A stretch of DNA of 25,258 bases from positions 1 through 25,258 of the forward strand of contig DEBC01000110.1 of assembly GCA_002348365.1 (NCBI GenBank). Direction: 5' to 3'. Below, piece after piece: positions 1 through 7,458 of this stretch. Made by a program: the position numbers and the translations under genes. The notes under the pieces are model-generated. The model had not been told where the DNA came from. It ran no database searches and was given only the letters and a program-made list of their open reading frames with translations. The stretch's first letter is position 1, and each line of letters begins with the position of its first letter. The stretch comes from Alphaproteobacteria bacterium UBA2966. Its GTDB lineage: Bacteria; Pseudomonadota; Alphaproteobacteria; UBA2966.

Positions 1-54
1 ACCCACTTCCAGCACAATGTGGTTGATGCCGAGCGCTTTCGCTTTGCCGCTCAC
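1..54 (-). CDS. VOC (glyoxalase/bleomycin resistance) family protein, N-terminal fragment
   Basis: Only the first 18 codons lie in the window; the gene runs off the left edge on the minus strand. The reading from a GTG start at 54-52 is MSGKAKALGINHIVLEVG. The INHIVLEVG stretch is the usual first beta strand of vicinal oxygen chelate proteins (glyoxalase, dioxygenase or resistance types), whose first metal ligand is the histidine here. A GGAG ribosome binding site lies six bases upstream (complement of 61-64), which supports the GTG start. The gene follows the small ORF at 249-70 after 15 bases, so the two are probably co-transcribed. The substrate cannot be told from so short a piece, and the family call rests on one short motif. 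Confidence 0.55.
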   Translation of the reverse strand, partial: MSGKAKALGINHIVLEVG

Positions 55-69
55 ATTCTTCTCCGTTCT

Positions 70-249
70 TCAGTTGTAACGGGCCTGGAACTCGGCTTCG
101 ATTTGCTTGATGCGATTGGCCACGTATTCCTTGCGGGCTTCACCCTCGAAGTCGTCTCCTTCGAGGACTGCATCCTTCATCGCCGACCCGAACTCTCCCA
201 GCAGCTTCCAATCCGCTTCGCGGTCCGGCTGGCGCTTGATATTGCACAC
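70..249 (-). CDS. Small unrecognised protein, about 59 residues
   Basis: A short minus-strand reading frame ends with TGA at 72-70, just upstream of the VOC gene. I do not recognise it. Its composition is protein-like: a charged segment with a DREADWKLLGEFGSAMKDAV stretch, then an acidic patch, then a predicted helix ending IKQIEAEFQARYN. A GTG at 249-247 gives 59 residues but has no clear ribosome binding site. An internal ATG at 180-178 would give 36 residues. The frame is open further upstream to about position 355 without a standard start codon, so the true start is unsure. It sits between homoserine dehydrogenase and the VOC gene on the same strand and may be part of that operon. Confidence 0.4.
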   Translation of the reverse strand: MCNIKRQPDREADWKLLGEFGSAMKDAVLEGDDFEGEARKEYVANRIKQIEAEFQARYN

Positions 250-407
250 GGAATTCTGTGAGTAGATGTTCTGGACGCGGAAGTTGACGCCACTACCATT
301 TCCCGCTGGTAAGCATGGAGGATCCGGCTCAGTCTGAGAAATACCTGCGGGAATTCATTCGTTGCCATTGAAGTGTTGGGCACGAATTCGATGCCTTCCG
401 AGCGATG

Positions 408-1451
408 TCAGTTGGCAGAATGCTGATGTATGGCGACGATATCGGAGAGAAGGGCGAAGCCGGTTTCCAGACGTCCCGCACCCGGTCCGGACACTGTGAC
501 CTGTCCGAGATAATCCGTGCCGAATGCGACGGCATTCGTTGCTCCACTGACACCCGAAAGGGGATGCGCGTGAGGTAAGCGTTGGGGACACACGCTGGCT
601 TCCACCTTGCCGTCTTCGTCGACCTCAGCCGTGCCAATGAGCTTCCAGCGGCAACCGTCCGCCGGGGCGCCGGCGACGTCGCCAGAGGACAGTCCGGTAA
701 TGCCTTCGCGTCGCACCTGATTGGGTGACACGCTTACTCCAAGAACGGTTTCCGCCAGGATCACAACCTTCAGCAATACATCCCAGCCTTCAATATCAGC
801 GGTCGGGTCTGCTTCGGCATATCCGAGCGACTGCGCTTCAGCGATCGCCTCCTCAAGCTGAACGCCTTCTTCCATTCGGCCGAGTATATAGTTGGCAGTA
901 CCATTAAGAATGCCTTCAAAGCCATTGATATTGCAGCCTTTTAATTCGTTTTGTGCCATGCGCAGTACTGGGGTGCCGCTCATGACTGTACCTTCAATTC
1001 CGAACTGACAACCGTTCTCTTGCGCCAGCGCGCGAAGGTCGTCGCCATGAAACGCGGCGGGTCCCTTGTTGGTCGTCACGACGTGTTTACCTGAAGAGAG
1101 TGCCCAGCTGCAGTGTGTGCTTGCTGGTTCTCCGGTCGTGGAATCGGTAAAGGTGGCTTCCGCGACGATGTCGGCCACCGAGTCTTTGATCAGAGCTTCG
1201 TTGTCGGCTTCGGTCTTACCGCCCGCGAGTTTTGAGAGGGCTTCCTTTTCGGCGGGCAGGGTCGTTAAGCCCCTGAGATCAAGACCATTTGGATCATAGG
1301 CGGATCCAAGAAATAGATCCGAGACAGCGACAATTGAAAGATCGAATCCCAGTCTGGTCGCCATGTCAGCACCATCTTCGGCAATGATTTGCGCCAAGGC
1401 CCGGTTCACATTGCCAAATCCGATGAGCGCGAGTTTATAGGTCCTAGACAT
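408..1451 (-). CDS. hom: Homoserine dehydrogenase, short form without ACT domain
   Basis: This enzyme reduces aspartate semialdehyde to homoserine with NAD(P)H, the branch-point step towards threonine, methionine and homocysteine. The 347-residue product opens with a Rossmann strand and a GFGNVNRALAQ dinucleotide loop. A middle TTNKGP segment follows, then the catalytic-domain signature GTANYIL and GYAEADPTADIEGWD, which carries the homoserine-binding acidic residues, followed by the LLK lysine. It ends after the catalytic domain, so the C-terminal ACT regulatory domain of longer homologues is absent and threonine feedback through ACT is unlikely. I chose the ATG at 1451 because homology begins there; a second ATG at 1469 would add six residues, and neither has a strong ribosome binding site. 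The gene is divergent from the PhyH gene at 1646. Confidence 0.9.
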   Translation of the reverse strand: MSRTYKLALIGFGNVNRALAQIIAEDGADMATRLGFDLSIVAVSDLFLGSAYDPNGLDLRGLTTLPAEKEALSKLAGGKTEADNEALIKDSVADIVAEATFTDSTTGEPASTHCSWALSSGKHVVTTNKGPAAFHGDDLRALAQENGCQFGIEGTVMSGTPVLRMAQNELKGCNINGFEGILNGTANYILGRMEEGVQLEEAIAEAQSLGYAEADPTADIEGWDVLLKVVILAETVLGVSVSPNQVRREGITGLSSGDVAGAPADGCRWKLIGTAEVDEDGKVEASVCPQRLPHAHPLSGVSGATNAVAFGTDYLGQVTVSGPGAGRLETGFALLSDIVAIHQHSAN

Positions 1452-1512
1452 GATCGACGTATCGCCCATGGTCTGATCCGGGTCAATAGATAAAGTATGT
1501 GGAAGACACAGT

Positions 1513-1540
1513 GTTTGAAGAACAGGGTTTGAAGAACGGG
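1513..1540. repeat. 14-base tandem direct repeat in divergent promoter region
   Basis: GTTTGAAGAACAGG (1513-1526) is followed immediately by GTTTGAAGAACGGG (1527-1540), a 13 of 14 match. The pair lies in the 194-base spacer between divergent homoserine dehydrogenase (start 1451) and the PhyH dioxygenase (start 1646). This is a typical place for a head-to-tail operator, but no regulator is assigned. The first nine bases of the unit recur at 4244-4252, just before the first SDR gene, which may be chance. Confidence 0.5.
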
Positions 1541-1645
1541 CAGGTGTTCCGTAAAAGGAGAGAACTGTCGCGGCGATCACCTGAGGCGTGTCCGGTCCAT
1601 GGGCAACGTACTGATCCACGCGAATGGCGAATGCGGGAGGTACAT

Positions 1646-2494
1646 ATGGGGCGGTTTCTGTCCACGGACGACGTAGCGTACTACACCGAACAGGGGTATC
1701 ACTTCCCCATACGCGCGTTGGAACCCGAACGCGCCGAGAGGTACCGTCAATTGGCCGAAAATGCTCACCAGTCGGGCCAGGGCAATTCGGTTACCGGTGA
1801 CATGCGAATCTCTTTCAAGCTCCACCTTGCCTACACCTGGCTCGATGAGATGGTGCACGACCCGCATGTCCTCGACATCGTCGAAGACATTATCGGTCCA
1901 GATATCCTGGTATGGAGCAGCGCGCTTTTCATGAAGAACTCAGGCGATGGTTCTTTTGCCGCCTGGCACCAGGACACCAACTATTCGACATTGAAGGGGG
2001 GGGATCAAGTAAGCATCTGGATCGCCTTGAGCCCCAGCAAGATTGAGAGTGGTTGCCTGCGGGTCATCCCCGGTTCACACAAGGTTGGCCGGTTGCTTCA
2101 CGAAGAAACCGACGACATGAAGAACATCCTCGCCCGACAGGAGAGGCTGGTCAAAGATTTGGACGACTCACACGCGGTGGACGTGGAGTTGGACCCGGGA
2201 GAGATGTCGCTGCATCACCTCGCCATGGTACATGGATCCGGTCGCAATGATGCGGACTACACCAGAATTGGATACGCGGTCCGGTACATCGCGCCCCACG
2301 TTGAGCCAGTCGGACGGCACGAAACAGTAATGCTGGCCCGCGGTGAGGACCGATATGGGTACTTTGATCTGGAACCGCGACCAAAAGCCGACCTCGATGC
2401 TGATGCTGTCGAGGCCTTCAAGAGGGCTGTGGAAATCCGAAAATCCAATTTCTACGACAAGGAAGCCGAACCCGCTCCTGCATCCCTAGACTGA
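1646..2494 (+). CDS. Phytanoyl-CoA dioxygenase (PhyH) family Fe(II)/2-oxoglutarate oxygenase
   Basis: This is a non-haem iron oxygenase predicted to hydroxylate a small organic substrate while decarboxylating 2-oxoglutarate to succinate. The 282-residue product has the family's HxD pair in AAWHQDTNYS (His108, Asp110). The distal iron ligand is His196 in VHGSGRN, and Arg207 in TRIGY lies 11 residues later, the spacing seen for the 2-oxoglutarate salt bridge in human PHYH. The SGCLRVIPGSHK segment is also typical of the family. The start at 1646 is supported by GGGAGG at 1635-1640, five bases upstream; the frame stays open further 5' but without homology. The gene is divergent from homoserine dehydrogenase and convergent with the small gene at 2698-2507. 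The bacterial family acts on very diverse substrates, so the name does not imply phytanoyl-CoA. Confidence 0.88.
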   Translation: MGRFLSTDDVAYYTEQGYHFPIRALEPERAERYRQLAENAHQSGQGNSVTGDMRISFKLHLAYTWLDEMVHDPHVLDIVEDIIGPDILVWSSALFMKNSGDGSFAAWHQDTNYSTLKGGDQVSIWIALSPSKIESGCLRVIPGSHKVGRLLHEETDDMKNILARQERLVKDLDDSHAVDVELDPGEMSLHHLAMVHGSGRNDADYTRIGYAVRYIAPHVEPVGRHETVMLARGEDRYGYFDLEPRPKADLDADAVEAFKRAVEIRKSNFYDKEAEPAPASLD

Positions 2495-2506
2495 CGTTCG
2501 GTTCTA

Positions 2507-2698
2507 TTACAACCGAGTCACGCGGTCGGGTGGTCGATTGAGGGTTTCCGTGCAGAATTCGAAGGCGTCGGCTTCCGCGGTATCCGATGTCGGATAGGTT
2601 CCACTTATCTGAACGCGATTTCCATTCTGCCAGACGGGCCACATGAAATCCGTCGAACCATCGGGGCTGGTCCAGCGTTCAATGATTATCTCAATCAT
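2507..2698 (-). CDS. Small hypothetical protein, 63 residues
   Basis: I cannot assign a function. The product starts MIEIIIERWTSPDG, alternates hydrophobic and polar residues as in a small beta sheet (IEIIIERW, FMWPVWQNGNRVQISG), then has an acidic helix (TAEADAFEFC) and a basic tail. It has no signal peptide or membrane segment. It lies 27 bases downstream of the Vsr-like gene on the same strand and is probably last in a three-gene minus-strand operon starting with DUF3179. Its stop is 12 bases from the end of the convergent PhyH gene. The beta-rich composition and operon position make it more likely real than a shadow. Confidence 0.55.
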   Translation of the reverse strand: MIEIIIERWTSPDGSTDFMWPVWQNGNRVQISGTYPTSDTAEADAFEFCTETLNRPPDRVTRL

Positions 2699-2725
2699 GG
2701 CGTCGGGCGTCCCAACCTGGGGCCA

Positions 2726-3097
2726 TCACATCAGGAACGAATAGAGACGACCCGCCAAGCCCGCGGGATCATCCGACTGGCAACGCCATACGATCATGGT
2801 TTCCCAACCTTGACGATCCAGTTCGCGTTCCACGGTATCGCTTCGACGTTTCCGATGATCTGCCAACTGTGCCCAGAAATCCGTACTGCTCACGGGCAAG
2901 CGCCTGCCGTCGCTGCAATCGTGGCCGTGCCAGAAACAGTCATGGAGCAGCGCGACACGCCGCTTGTTCCGGGCACAGATGAACCCCGGTCCATTGAAGG
3001 CTTCTTTGGCTTCGGACACCGCCTGATAGCCGGCTTCGACCAACAGGTCGCGGATGTGCGATGGCGTACCGCCTTCCGGCGCAACGATTTCCAACAT
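2726..3097 (-). CDS. Vsr-like (very short patch repair) endonuclease relative, probably catalytically altered
   Basis: The 123-residue product resembles Vsr, which nicks DNA 5' of T:G mismatches. The core HDCFWHGHDC corresponds to E. coli Vsr HGCFWHHHHC. The catalytic histidines (His64 and His69 in E. coli numbering) and the zinc ligands (Cys66, His71, Cys73) are therefore kept. The late cysteine in MIVWRCQ matches the Cys117 position. However, the catalytic aspartate of the usual GRPDxV segment is not seen: the aligned stretch reads NGPGFICARN. The threonine before the first histidine is leucine. An in-frame TAA lies just upstream of the ATG, so the short N-terminus is not a mis-chosen start. 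No DNA methylase gene accompanies it. It may be a divergent nuclease or a non-cutting relative. Confidence 0.7.
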   Translation of the reverse strand: MLEIVAPEGGTPSHIRDLLVEAGYQAVSEAKEAFNGPGFICARNKRRVALLHDCFWHGHDCSDGRRLPVSSTDFWAQLADHRKRRSDTVERELDRQGWETMIVWRCQSDDPAGLAGRLYSFLM

Positions 3098-3163
3098 GCC
3101 GCGTTATCCCAACCGGCAGAAGTTAGAGAGCATGTTTCATGATAGCGCGAGTTGGTTTCAGCG

Positions 3164-4165
3164 TCAGTCGGTGAGCACAGTATGAATTTTGCCGCCAGGC
3201 ACCATGGCAACGAAGGCAAATGCAAAGGCCACATCATGCTGTACATCGACGAGCCCGTCTGCTGTTCGCCGCTGGACGATGACGTTGCCCACATCCCGGC
3301 TTTCGGCGATGACGCGTTTGTCGTGTATTGAGTTCTGTCCGGGCGTCCAGGTGAGGATGAGATCGCCGTATTCGATTCGCTTTCTCTCTTTGAGAAGGCT
3401 CACCATCCATGCTTCGTCGCCTACGATAGCGACGCGGTCGATGCCGAACACGCCGATCGGCAGCTTGTAGGGAAACCGTGTCCGCATTCTTGCCTTGGGA
3501 TCGTCCATCCCGACGTAGGGGGTTTTTCCGTACGGGCGGAGCCCCGGTGCAGACGGAATCAGTACCTGTCCGTAGGGTGCGCGCTCACGGAACAAGGTCA
3601 ATGACTCGACTCTCGATGGCAACGGCTTCATCTCGGCACCTGCCAGGTCGCCCATCAGGGCGGTTCCTGTAAATTGCTGCCACCAGCTTTCGGTTTGGTG
3701 GTCGTACATCACCATGTCGTAGTGGCGCAGACGCCCGGTGTTTCCAAAAGTTAGTGTTTGATCTCCGACTCGCCGGTCATAGACGACTCCTGAGTTGCAT
3801 AGCGGGCAGTAGCTGATGAGTACCGGAACGCCACCGATCGTTTCGTTGACAATCTCGTGCCACAGCAGAAGCCGCAAAGGGTAGGCGCGGGCATCGCCAT
3901 TGTGGATGAAGCTCAGGACGGGTTCCTGTGGTCCTAAGTCTCGGGCTGCCGACGCGACAGGTGCATACTTCGGATCCAGGATCGGTGGAATCGAATCGCG
4001 ACGCACACCGTCAAAATCGATCTCCTCATAGGGGATCTCGTGCTTGGCGAAATTTGTACGAGGGAATTCCCGTGCCCAATCCTTGGGGTCCTCGGCCCAG
4101 ACGTTGGGCGGGACCAGAACAAGATTGGCCAAGATGATTAGGGAGAGCGAAATACGATGAACCAT
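3164..4165 (-). CDS. Secreted DUF3179 domain-containing protein
   Basis: The 333-residue product has a typical Sec signal peptide: a basic start, a hydrophobic stretch and a likely cleavage after NVWA at residue 24, so it should act in the periplasm or outside. The body carries the hallmarks of DUF3179: GDARAYPLR, LWHEIVNE, the cysteine pair in SYCPLCNSG (Cys120, Cys123), and YDHQTESWWQQFTG near residues 154-167. The CPLC pair next to a conserved His/Glu suggests metal or redox chemistry, but the family has no settled function. A GGAAGGA ribosome binding site lies upstream of the ATG at 4165. It is divergent from the SDR cluster across about 100 bases and heads the minus-strand run with the Vsr-like and 63-residue genes. 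Confidence 0.88.
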   Translation of the reverse strand: MVHRISLSLIILANLVLVPPNVWAEDPKDWAREFPRTNFAKHEIPYEEIDFDGVRRDSIPPILDPKYAPVASAARDLGPQEPVLSFIHNGDARAYPLRLLLWHEIVNETIGGVPVLISYCPLCNSGVVYDRRVGDQTLTFGNTGRLRHYDMVMYDHQTESWWQQFTGTALMGDLAGAEMKPLPSRVESLTLFRERAPYGQVLIPSAPGLRPYGKTPYVGMDDPKARMRTRFPYKLPIGVFGIDRVAIVGDEAWMVSLLKERKRIEYGDLILTWTPGQNSIHDKRVIAESRDVGNVIVQRRTADGLVDVQHDVAFAFAFVAMVPGGKIHTVLTD

Positions 4166-4265
4166 GTGAATCCTTCCGATGCCATCGTAGAGGTTTTGCC
4201 CGAAGTGCGTCGTTCACAGGTATGTTAGAAATCCAGTCTGACCGTTTGAAGATGAAGGAAATGCA

Positions 4266-5039
4266 ATGACCGATAAACCGGAATCGCCGCTGCGCCTGGA
4301 CGGCGAGATTGCCGTTGTGACAGGTGGCGCGCGTGGAATCGGGCGGGCTATCTGCGAGACTTGCGCGCGCCAGGGGGCAACCGCGGTCATCGTCGACATC
4401 GACGAGGCCCAGGCGCGTCAAACCGCCGTAGATATTGAGACATCCGGAGGGCGGGCCGAAGCGCGGGCCCTCGACGTGACGGACGAGACCCAGAACGACG
4501 AGGTGATGGAACAGATCGCCAATGACCACGGGCACATCGATATTCTGGTCGCCAATGCAGGTGTCACGGCGCGCCTTCCCGCCACTGAGTTGCCCTTGGA
4601 TGAGTGGGACAAGGTGATCGGGATCAACCTCACCGGCGTATTCCTGAGTGTCCGGGCTGCTGCGCGCCAGATGATCTCGCAAGGCACCAAGGGACGGATC
4701 GTCAACATTGCGTCGATGTTGGGATTGTCAGGTGGGGTGTTCCCCAACGCCGCTTATCAGTCAGCGAAAGGTGCGGTCGTCAATCTTACGCGCACACTTG
4801 CCGTGGAATGGGCGCCACACGGCATCACGGTCAACGCAGTGGGACCAGCGCTCATCCGCACAGACTTGACGGCAAACATTCAGCCCGAGTTCGTTGCGGC
4901 GCTGGATGCCGTCACTCCGCTTGGTGTTGAGGTTGATGCTCAAGACGTGGCGAACGCAGTCCTTTTTTTGGCCAGCCACGAGGCCCGGAAGATTACGGGT
5001 CACACTTTGCCGGTCGACGGCGGATTTCTTGCAAGATAG
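4266..5039 (+). CDS. SDR family NAD-dependent oxidoreductase, first of three tandem paralogues
   Basis: A classical short-chain dehydrogenase of 257 residues, likely oxidising a secondary alcohol to a ketone or the reverse. It has the cofactor loop TGGARGIG (19-26), Asp44 at the end of the second strand, which favours NAD over NADP, NAG (97-99), the catalytic Asn121 in NLTG, Ser150 in IASMLG, and Tyr164/Lys168 in YQSAK. The C-terminal GHTLPVDGGF is usual for FabG-like members. AAGGAA upstream is a good ribosome binding site. It is followed after 10 bases by a second SDR and then a third, all sharing the RLDxxxAVVTGG opening, so they arose by tandem duplication. A seven-T run near 4962 lies within the coding frame and causes no break. 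Confidence 0.9.
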   Translation: MTDKPESPLRLDGEIAVVTGGARGIGRAICETCARQGATAVIVDIDEAQARQTAVDIETSGGRAEARALDVTDETQNDEVMEQIANDHGHIDILVANAGVTARLPATELPLDEWDKVIGINLTGVFLSVRAAARQMISQGTKGRIVNIASMLGLSGGVFPNAAYQSAKGAVVNLTRTLAVEWAPHGITVNAVGPALIRTDLTANIQPEFVAALDAVTPLGVEVDAQDVANAVLFLASHEARKITGHTLPVDGGFLAR

Positions 5040-5049
5040 AGGGAATGCC

Positions 5050-5811
5050 ATGACGGAAGGACCATTTCGGCTGGATGGCGATGTTGCGGTGGTCACCGGG
5101 GGTTCGCGCGGCCTGGGTCGAGCCATTAGTGAAGTATTCGCGGCGCACGGCGCCACAGTGGTCATCGCAGATATCCGGGGTGACCTTGCGGATCAAACAG
5201 CGCAGGAAATCAGGGATGCCGGCGGCGCGGCCGACGCGATGACGCTAGACGTCACGGACGAGGCGCAGATCGAATCCGTGTTCGACGCTGTCATTGAAAA
5301 ACACGGCCGCCTGGACATTCTCGTCAACAACGCCGGGATTGGCATGCGTAAACCGGCCGTGTCGATCCCGCGTGAGGACTGGGACAAGGCAATCGACGTC
5401 AATCTTACGGGAGTGTTCTTCTGCGCGCGCGTGGCAGGAAGGCACATGATTGCCGGCGGCGGCGGTCGCATTGTCAACATCGCATCGATCATGGGATTGA
5501 TCGGCGGCAGATATCCCAACATCTCGTACCAGACCGCCAAGGGCGGGGTCGTAAACATGACGCGGGGACTCGCGTCGGAGTGGGCTCAGGAAGGTGTGCG
5601 GGTCAATGCCATCGCGCCAATCTACGTGAAGACCGATCTCACAGCGCCCATGCCAGAGGCCTGGATCGAGGATTTCGACAGGATGGCACCCCTGGGCGGC
5701 CGGGCGGAGGCCGTCGATATTGCGAATGCAGCTCTGTATCTCGCCAGTCGTGAAGCAGGAATGATCACAGGACACACGCTGCCCGTCGACGGCGGCTACA
5801 CAGCGCGTTGA
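5050..5811 (+). CDS. SDR family NAD-dependent oxidoreductase, second of three tandem paralogues
   Basis: A 253-residue short-chain dehydrogenase with TGGSRGLG (16-23), Asp41 pointing to NAD, NNAG (93-96), Asn118 in NLTG, Ser146 in IASIMG and Tyr160/Lys164 in YQTAK. I start it at 5050 because the family begins with FRLDGDVAVVTGG and a GAGGG ribosome binding site sits six bases upstream; the open frame continues 5' only as a shadow of the first SDR. It lies 10 bases after the first paralogue and 10 before the third, so all three are surely co-transcribed. Its substrate loop between residues 188 and 215 differs from its neighbours, suggesting a different substrate or stereochemistry. Confidence 0.9.
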   Translation: MTEGPFRLDGDVAVVTGGSRGLGRAISEVFAAHGATVVIADIRGDLADQTAQEIRDAGGAADAMTLDVTDEAQIESVFDAVIEKHGRLDILVNNAGIGMRKPAVSIPREDWDKAIDVNLTGVFFCARVAGRHMIAGGGGRIVNIASIMGLIGGRYPNISYQTAKGGVVNMTRGLASEWAQEGVRVNAIAPIYVKTDLTAPMPEAWIEDFDRMAPLGGRAEAVDIANAALYLASREAGMITGHTLPVDGGYTAR

Positions 5812-5821
5812 GGAGGAGACG

Positions 5822-6601
5822 ATGACAAACAATACAGGCACATCTTTTCGTCTCGACAACGAAGTTGCTGTTGTAACCGGCGGTGCAGCGGGTTTGGGTC
5901 GTGCCATGGCAGATGTTCTGGCCGGGCAAGGCGCCCACACCGTCGTTCTCGATATCGATGCCGAGGGAGCGTCAAAGGCGGCTTCGGAAATCGAATCGTC
6001 GGGCGGCAGCGCTGAAGCCCAAGCGCTCGATGTTCTGGATGAAGCCGCCGTTGATGAGACAATTTCTGATATCGCGAAACGTCACGGTCACATAGATGTC
6101 CTCGTCAACAACGCGGGAATAGCCCAGCGCGTTCCCGCGACCGAAATGCCGCGTGACGTCTGGGAACGGGTCATGGGCATCAATGCGACGGGCGTCTTTC
6201 TCTGCGCCCGCTCGGCCGCTCGTCACATGATTTCCCAAGGGACCAGGGGCCGCATCGTCAACATCGCCTCAATTATGGGGTTCTCCGGGGGCATCTACCC
6301 GAATGTCGCATACAACACCTCGAAGGGAGCGGTGGTGAATATGACCCGGGCGCTCGCTGTCGAGTGGGCCCCTCACGGCATTCGCGTAAATGCGGTGGGG
6401 CCAACCTATGTGCGAACGAATCTGGCAGAGCCGTTATTCGCCAATCCCGAGACTTATGAAGAGATCAAATGGTTCACGCCGATGGGTAAGGAAGCCCAAC
6501 CCGCCGATATTGCTTATGGCGTGCTCTTTCTCGCATCGCACGAGAGCAAGATGATCACCGGCCATACGCTACCCGTCGACGGCGGCTTTCTTTCATGGTG
6601 A
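5822..6601 (+). CDS. SDR family NAD-dependent oxidoreductase, third of three tandem paralogues
   Basis: A 259-residue short-chain dehydrogenase. It has TGGAAGLG (19-26), Asp44 for NAD, NNAG (96-99), Asn121, Ser150 in IASIMG and Tyr164/Lys168 in YNTSK. Its residue numbering matches the first paralogue exactly through the catalytic site, and SQGTxGRIVNIAS, SGGxxPN and AVEWAPHGI are shared with it, so those two are the closest pair. The AGGAGGAG ribosome binding site upstream of the ATG is the strongest of the three. The gene precedes a TauD/TfdA oxygenase after 38 bases, so oxidation of a hydroxylated product made by that enzyme is a reasonable inference. Confidence 0.9.
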   Translation: MTNNTGTSFRLDNEVAVVTGGAAGLGRAMADVLAGQGAHTVVLDIDAEGASKAASEIESSGGSAEAQALDVLDEAAVDETISDIAKRHGHIDVLVNNAGIAQRVPATEMPRDVWERVMGINATGVFLCARSAARHMISQGTRGRIVNIASIMGFSGGIYPNVAYNTSKGAVVNMTRALAVEWAPHGIRVNAVGPTYVRTNLAEPLFANPETYEEIKWFTPMGKEAQPADIAYGVLFLASHESKMITGHTLPVDGGFLSW

Positions 6602-6639
6602 GGAAAGTAGGCTGAGGGCCGGCATAGTCCGAAGCATTC

Positions 6640-7443
6640 ATGATCATCGAATACACACGACTTACCGAGCACATAGCGGCTGAAGTCGTTGGCCTCGACC
6701 TGGCCTCCGGAGCGGAGTCGATCGACGGCGAGGCTCTCAGGAGCTTACTTGCCGAGCACGCTGTTCTCGTGATTCGAGATCAACACCTCTCACCGCCCCA
6801 GTTACTGGACGCGGTGGGGCTTCTGGGGATACCGGAACGGCAGAACTATTCCCAGTTCAATCATCCCGAGTATCCGGATATCGGCATTCTTGATTATGAA
6901 GGCGAGCAGAAGCCAGCTGATATGTGGCACACGGATCATACCAATCGCGAGTGTCCACCCAATGCAACGATTCTTTATGCGCTGAAAGTCCCTTCCCGCG
7001 GCGGTGACACAAGTTTCGTCAATATGAACGCAGCCTTCTTGGCTCTTCCCGGAGAAGTCAAACGAGAGCTGGAAGGGATGAAAACCGTCAACACATTTGA
7101 CGGCCAGTTTGAAGTTCGTGCGGCGGACCAGCGGGACTTCGGCAGACAGGTGGAACATCCCCTTGTACGGACGCATCCCGAAACGGGCCGTAAGGCTTTG
7201 TACTTTCATGTCCTGAAGGCTTCATACGTCGTCGGAAAGACCGCCGCGGAAAGCCGACTGTTCCTGAATGAATTGCTGGAAGCATCGATCCGGTCGGAGT
7301 TCATGTATCGCCATCAGTGGCGGCCGGGCGACCTTGTTGTTGTTGATAATCGTACTGCCATGCACAAAGTCCACGATGACTACGATCGAACGGAAAAACG
7401 ACTACTCCATCGGGTCATTCTCAAGGGTGACCGCCCCGTATGA
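6640..7443 (+). CDS. TauD/TfdA family Fe(II)/2-oxoglutarate dioxygenase
   Basis: This family oxidises taurine, 2,4-D, sulfonates, carnitine-like compounds and many others, using 2-oxoglutarate and oxygen. The 267-residue product has the HxD motif in MWHTDHT (His97, Asp99). The distal ligand is His242 in NRTAMHKV, and the 2-oxoglutarate-binding arginine is probably Arg258 in LLHRVIL. PSRGGDTSFVNM and RTHPETGRKALYF are also typical. The ATG at 6640 has only a weak ribosome binding site, but homology starts close to it. It follows the three SDR genes on the same strand and nearly touches the GNAT gene downstream. The second family member at 13936 is only distantly similar. Confidence 0.88.
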   Translation: MIIEYTRLTEHIAAEVVGLDLASGAESIDGEALRSLLAEHAVLVIRDQHLSPPQLLDAVGLLGIPERQNYSQFNHPEYPDIGILDYEGEQKPADMWHTDHTNRECPPNATILYALKVPSRGGDTSFVNMNAAFLALPGEVKRELEGMKTVNTFDGQFEVRAADQRDFGRQVEHPLVRTHPETGRKALYFHVLKASYVVGKTAAESRLFLNELLEASIRSEFMYRHQWRPGDLVVVDNRTAMHKVHDDYDRTEKRLLHRVILKGDRPV

Positions 7444-7458
7444 ATGAGGCCTGATGCG

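Noticed and set aside
1499..1645. N-terminal extension of the PhyH reading frame
   Set aside because: The extra 49 residues are of random composition, and a strong ribosome binding site serves the ATG at 1646.
2498..2516. TCGGTT/AACCGA hairpin between the convergent PhyH and 63-residue genes
   Set aside because: Only six pairs with a seven-base loop and no T run; it overlaps the end of the small gene, so it is not convincing as a terminator.
4960..4970. Seven-T run in the first SDR gene
   Set aside because: The reading frame and SDR homology continue without a break, so there is no frameshift; no hairpin precedes it, so it is not a terminator.
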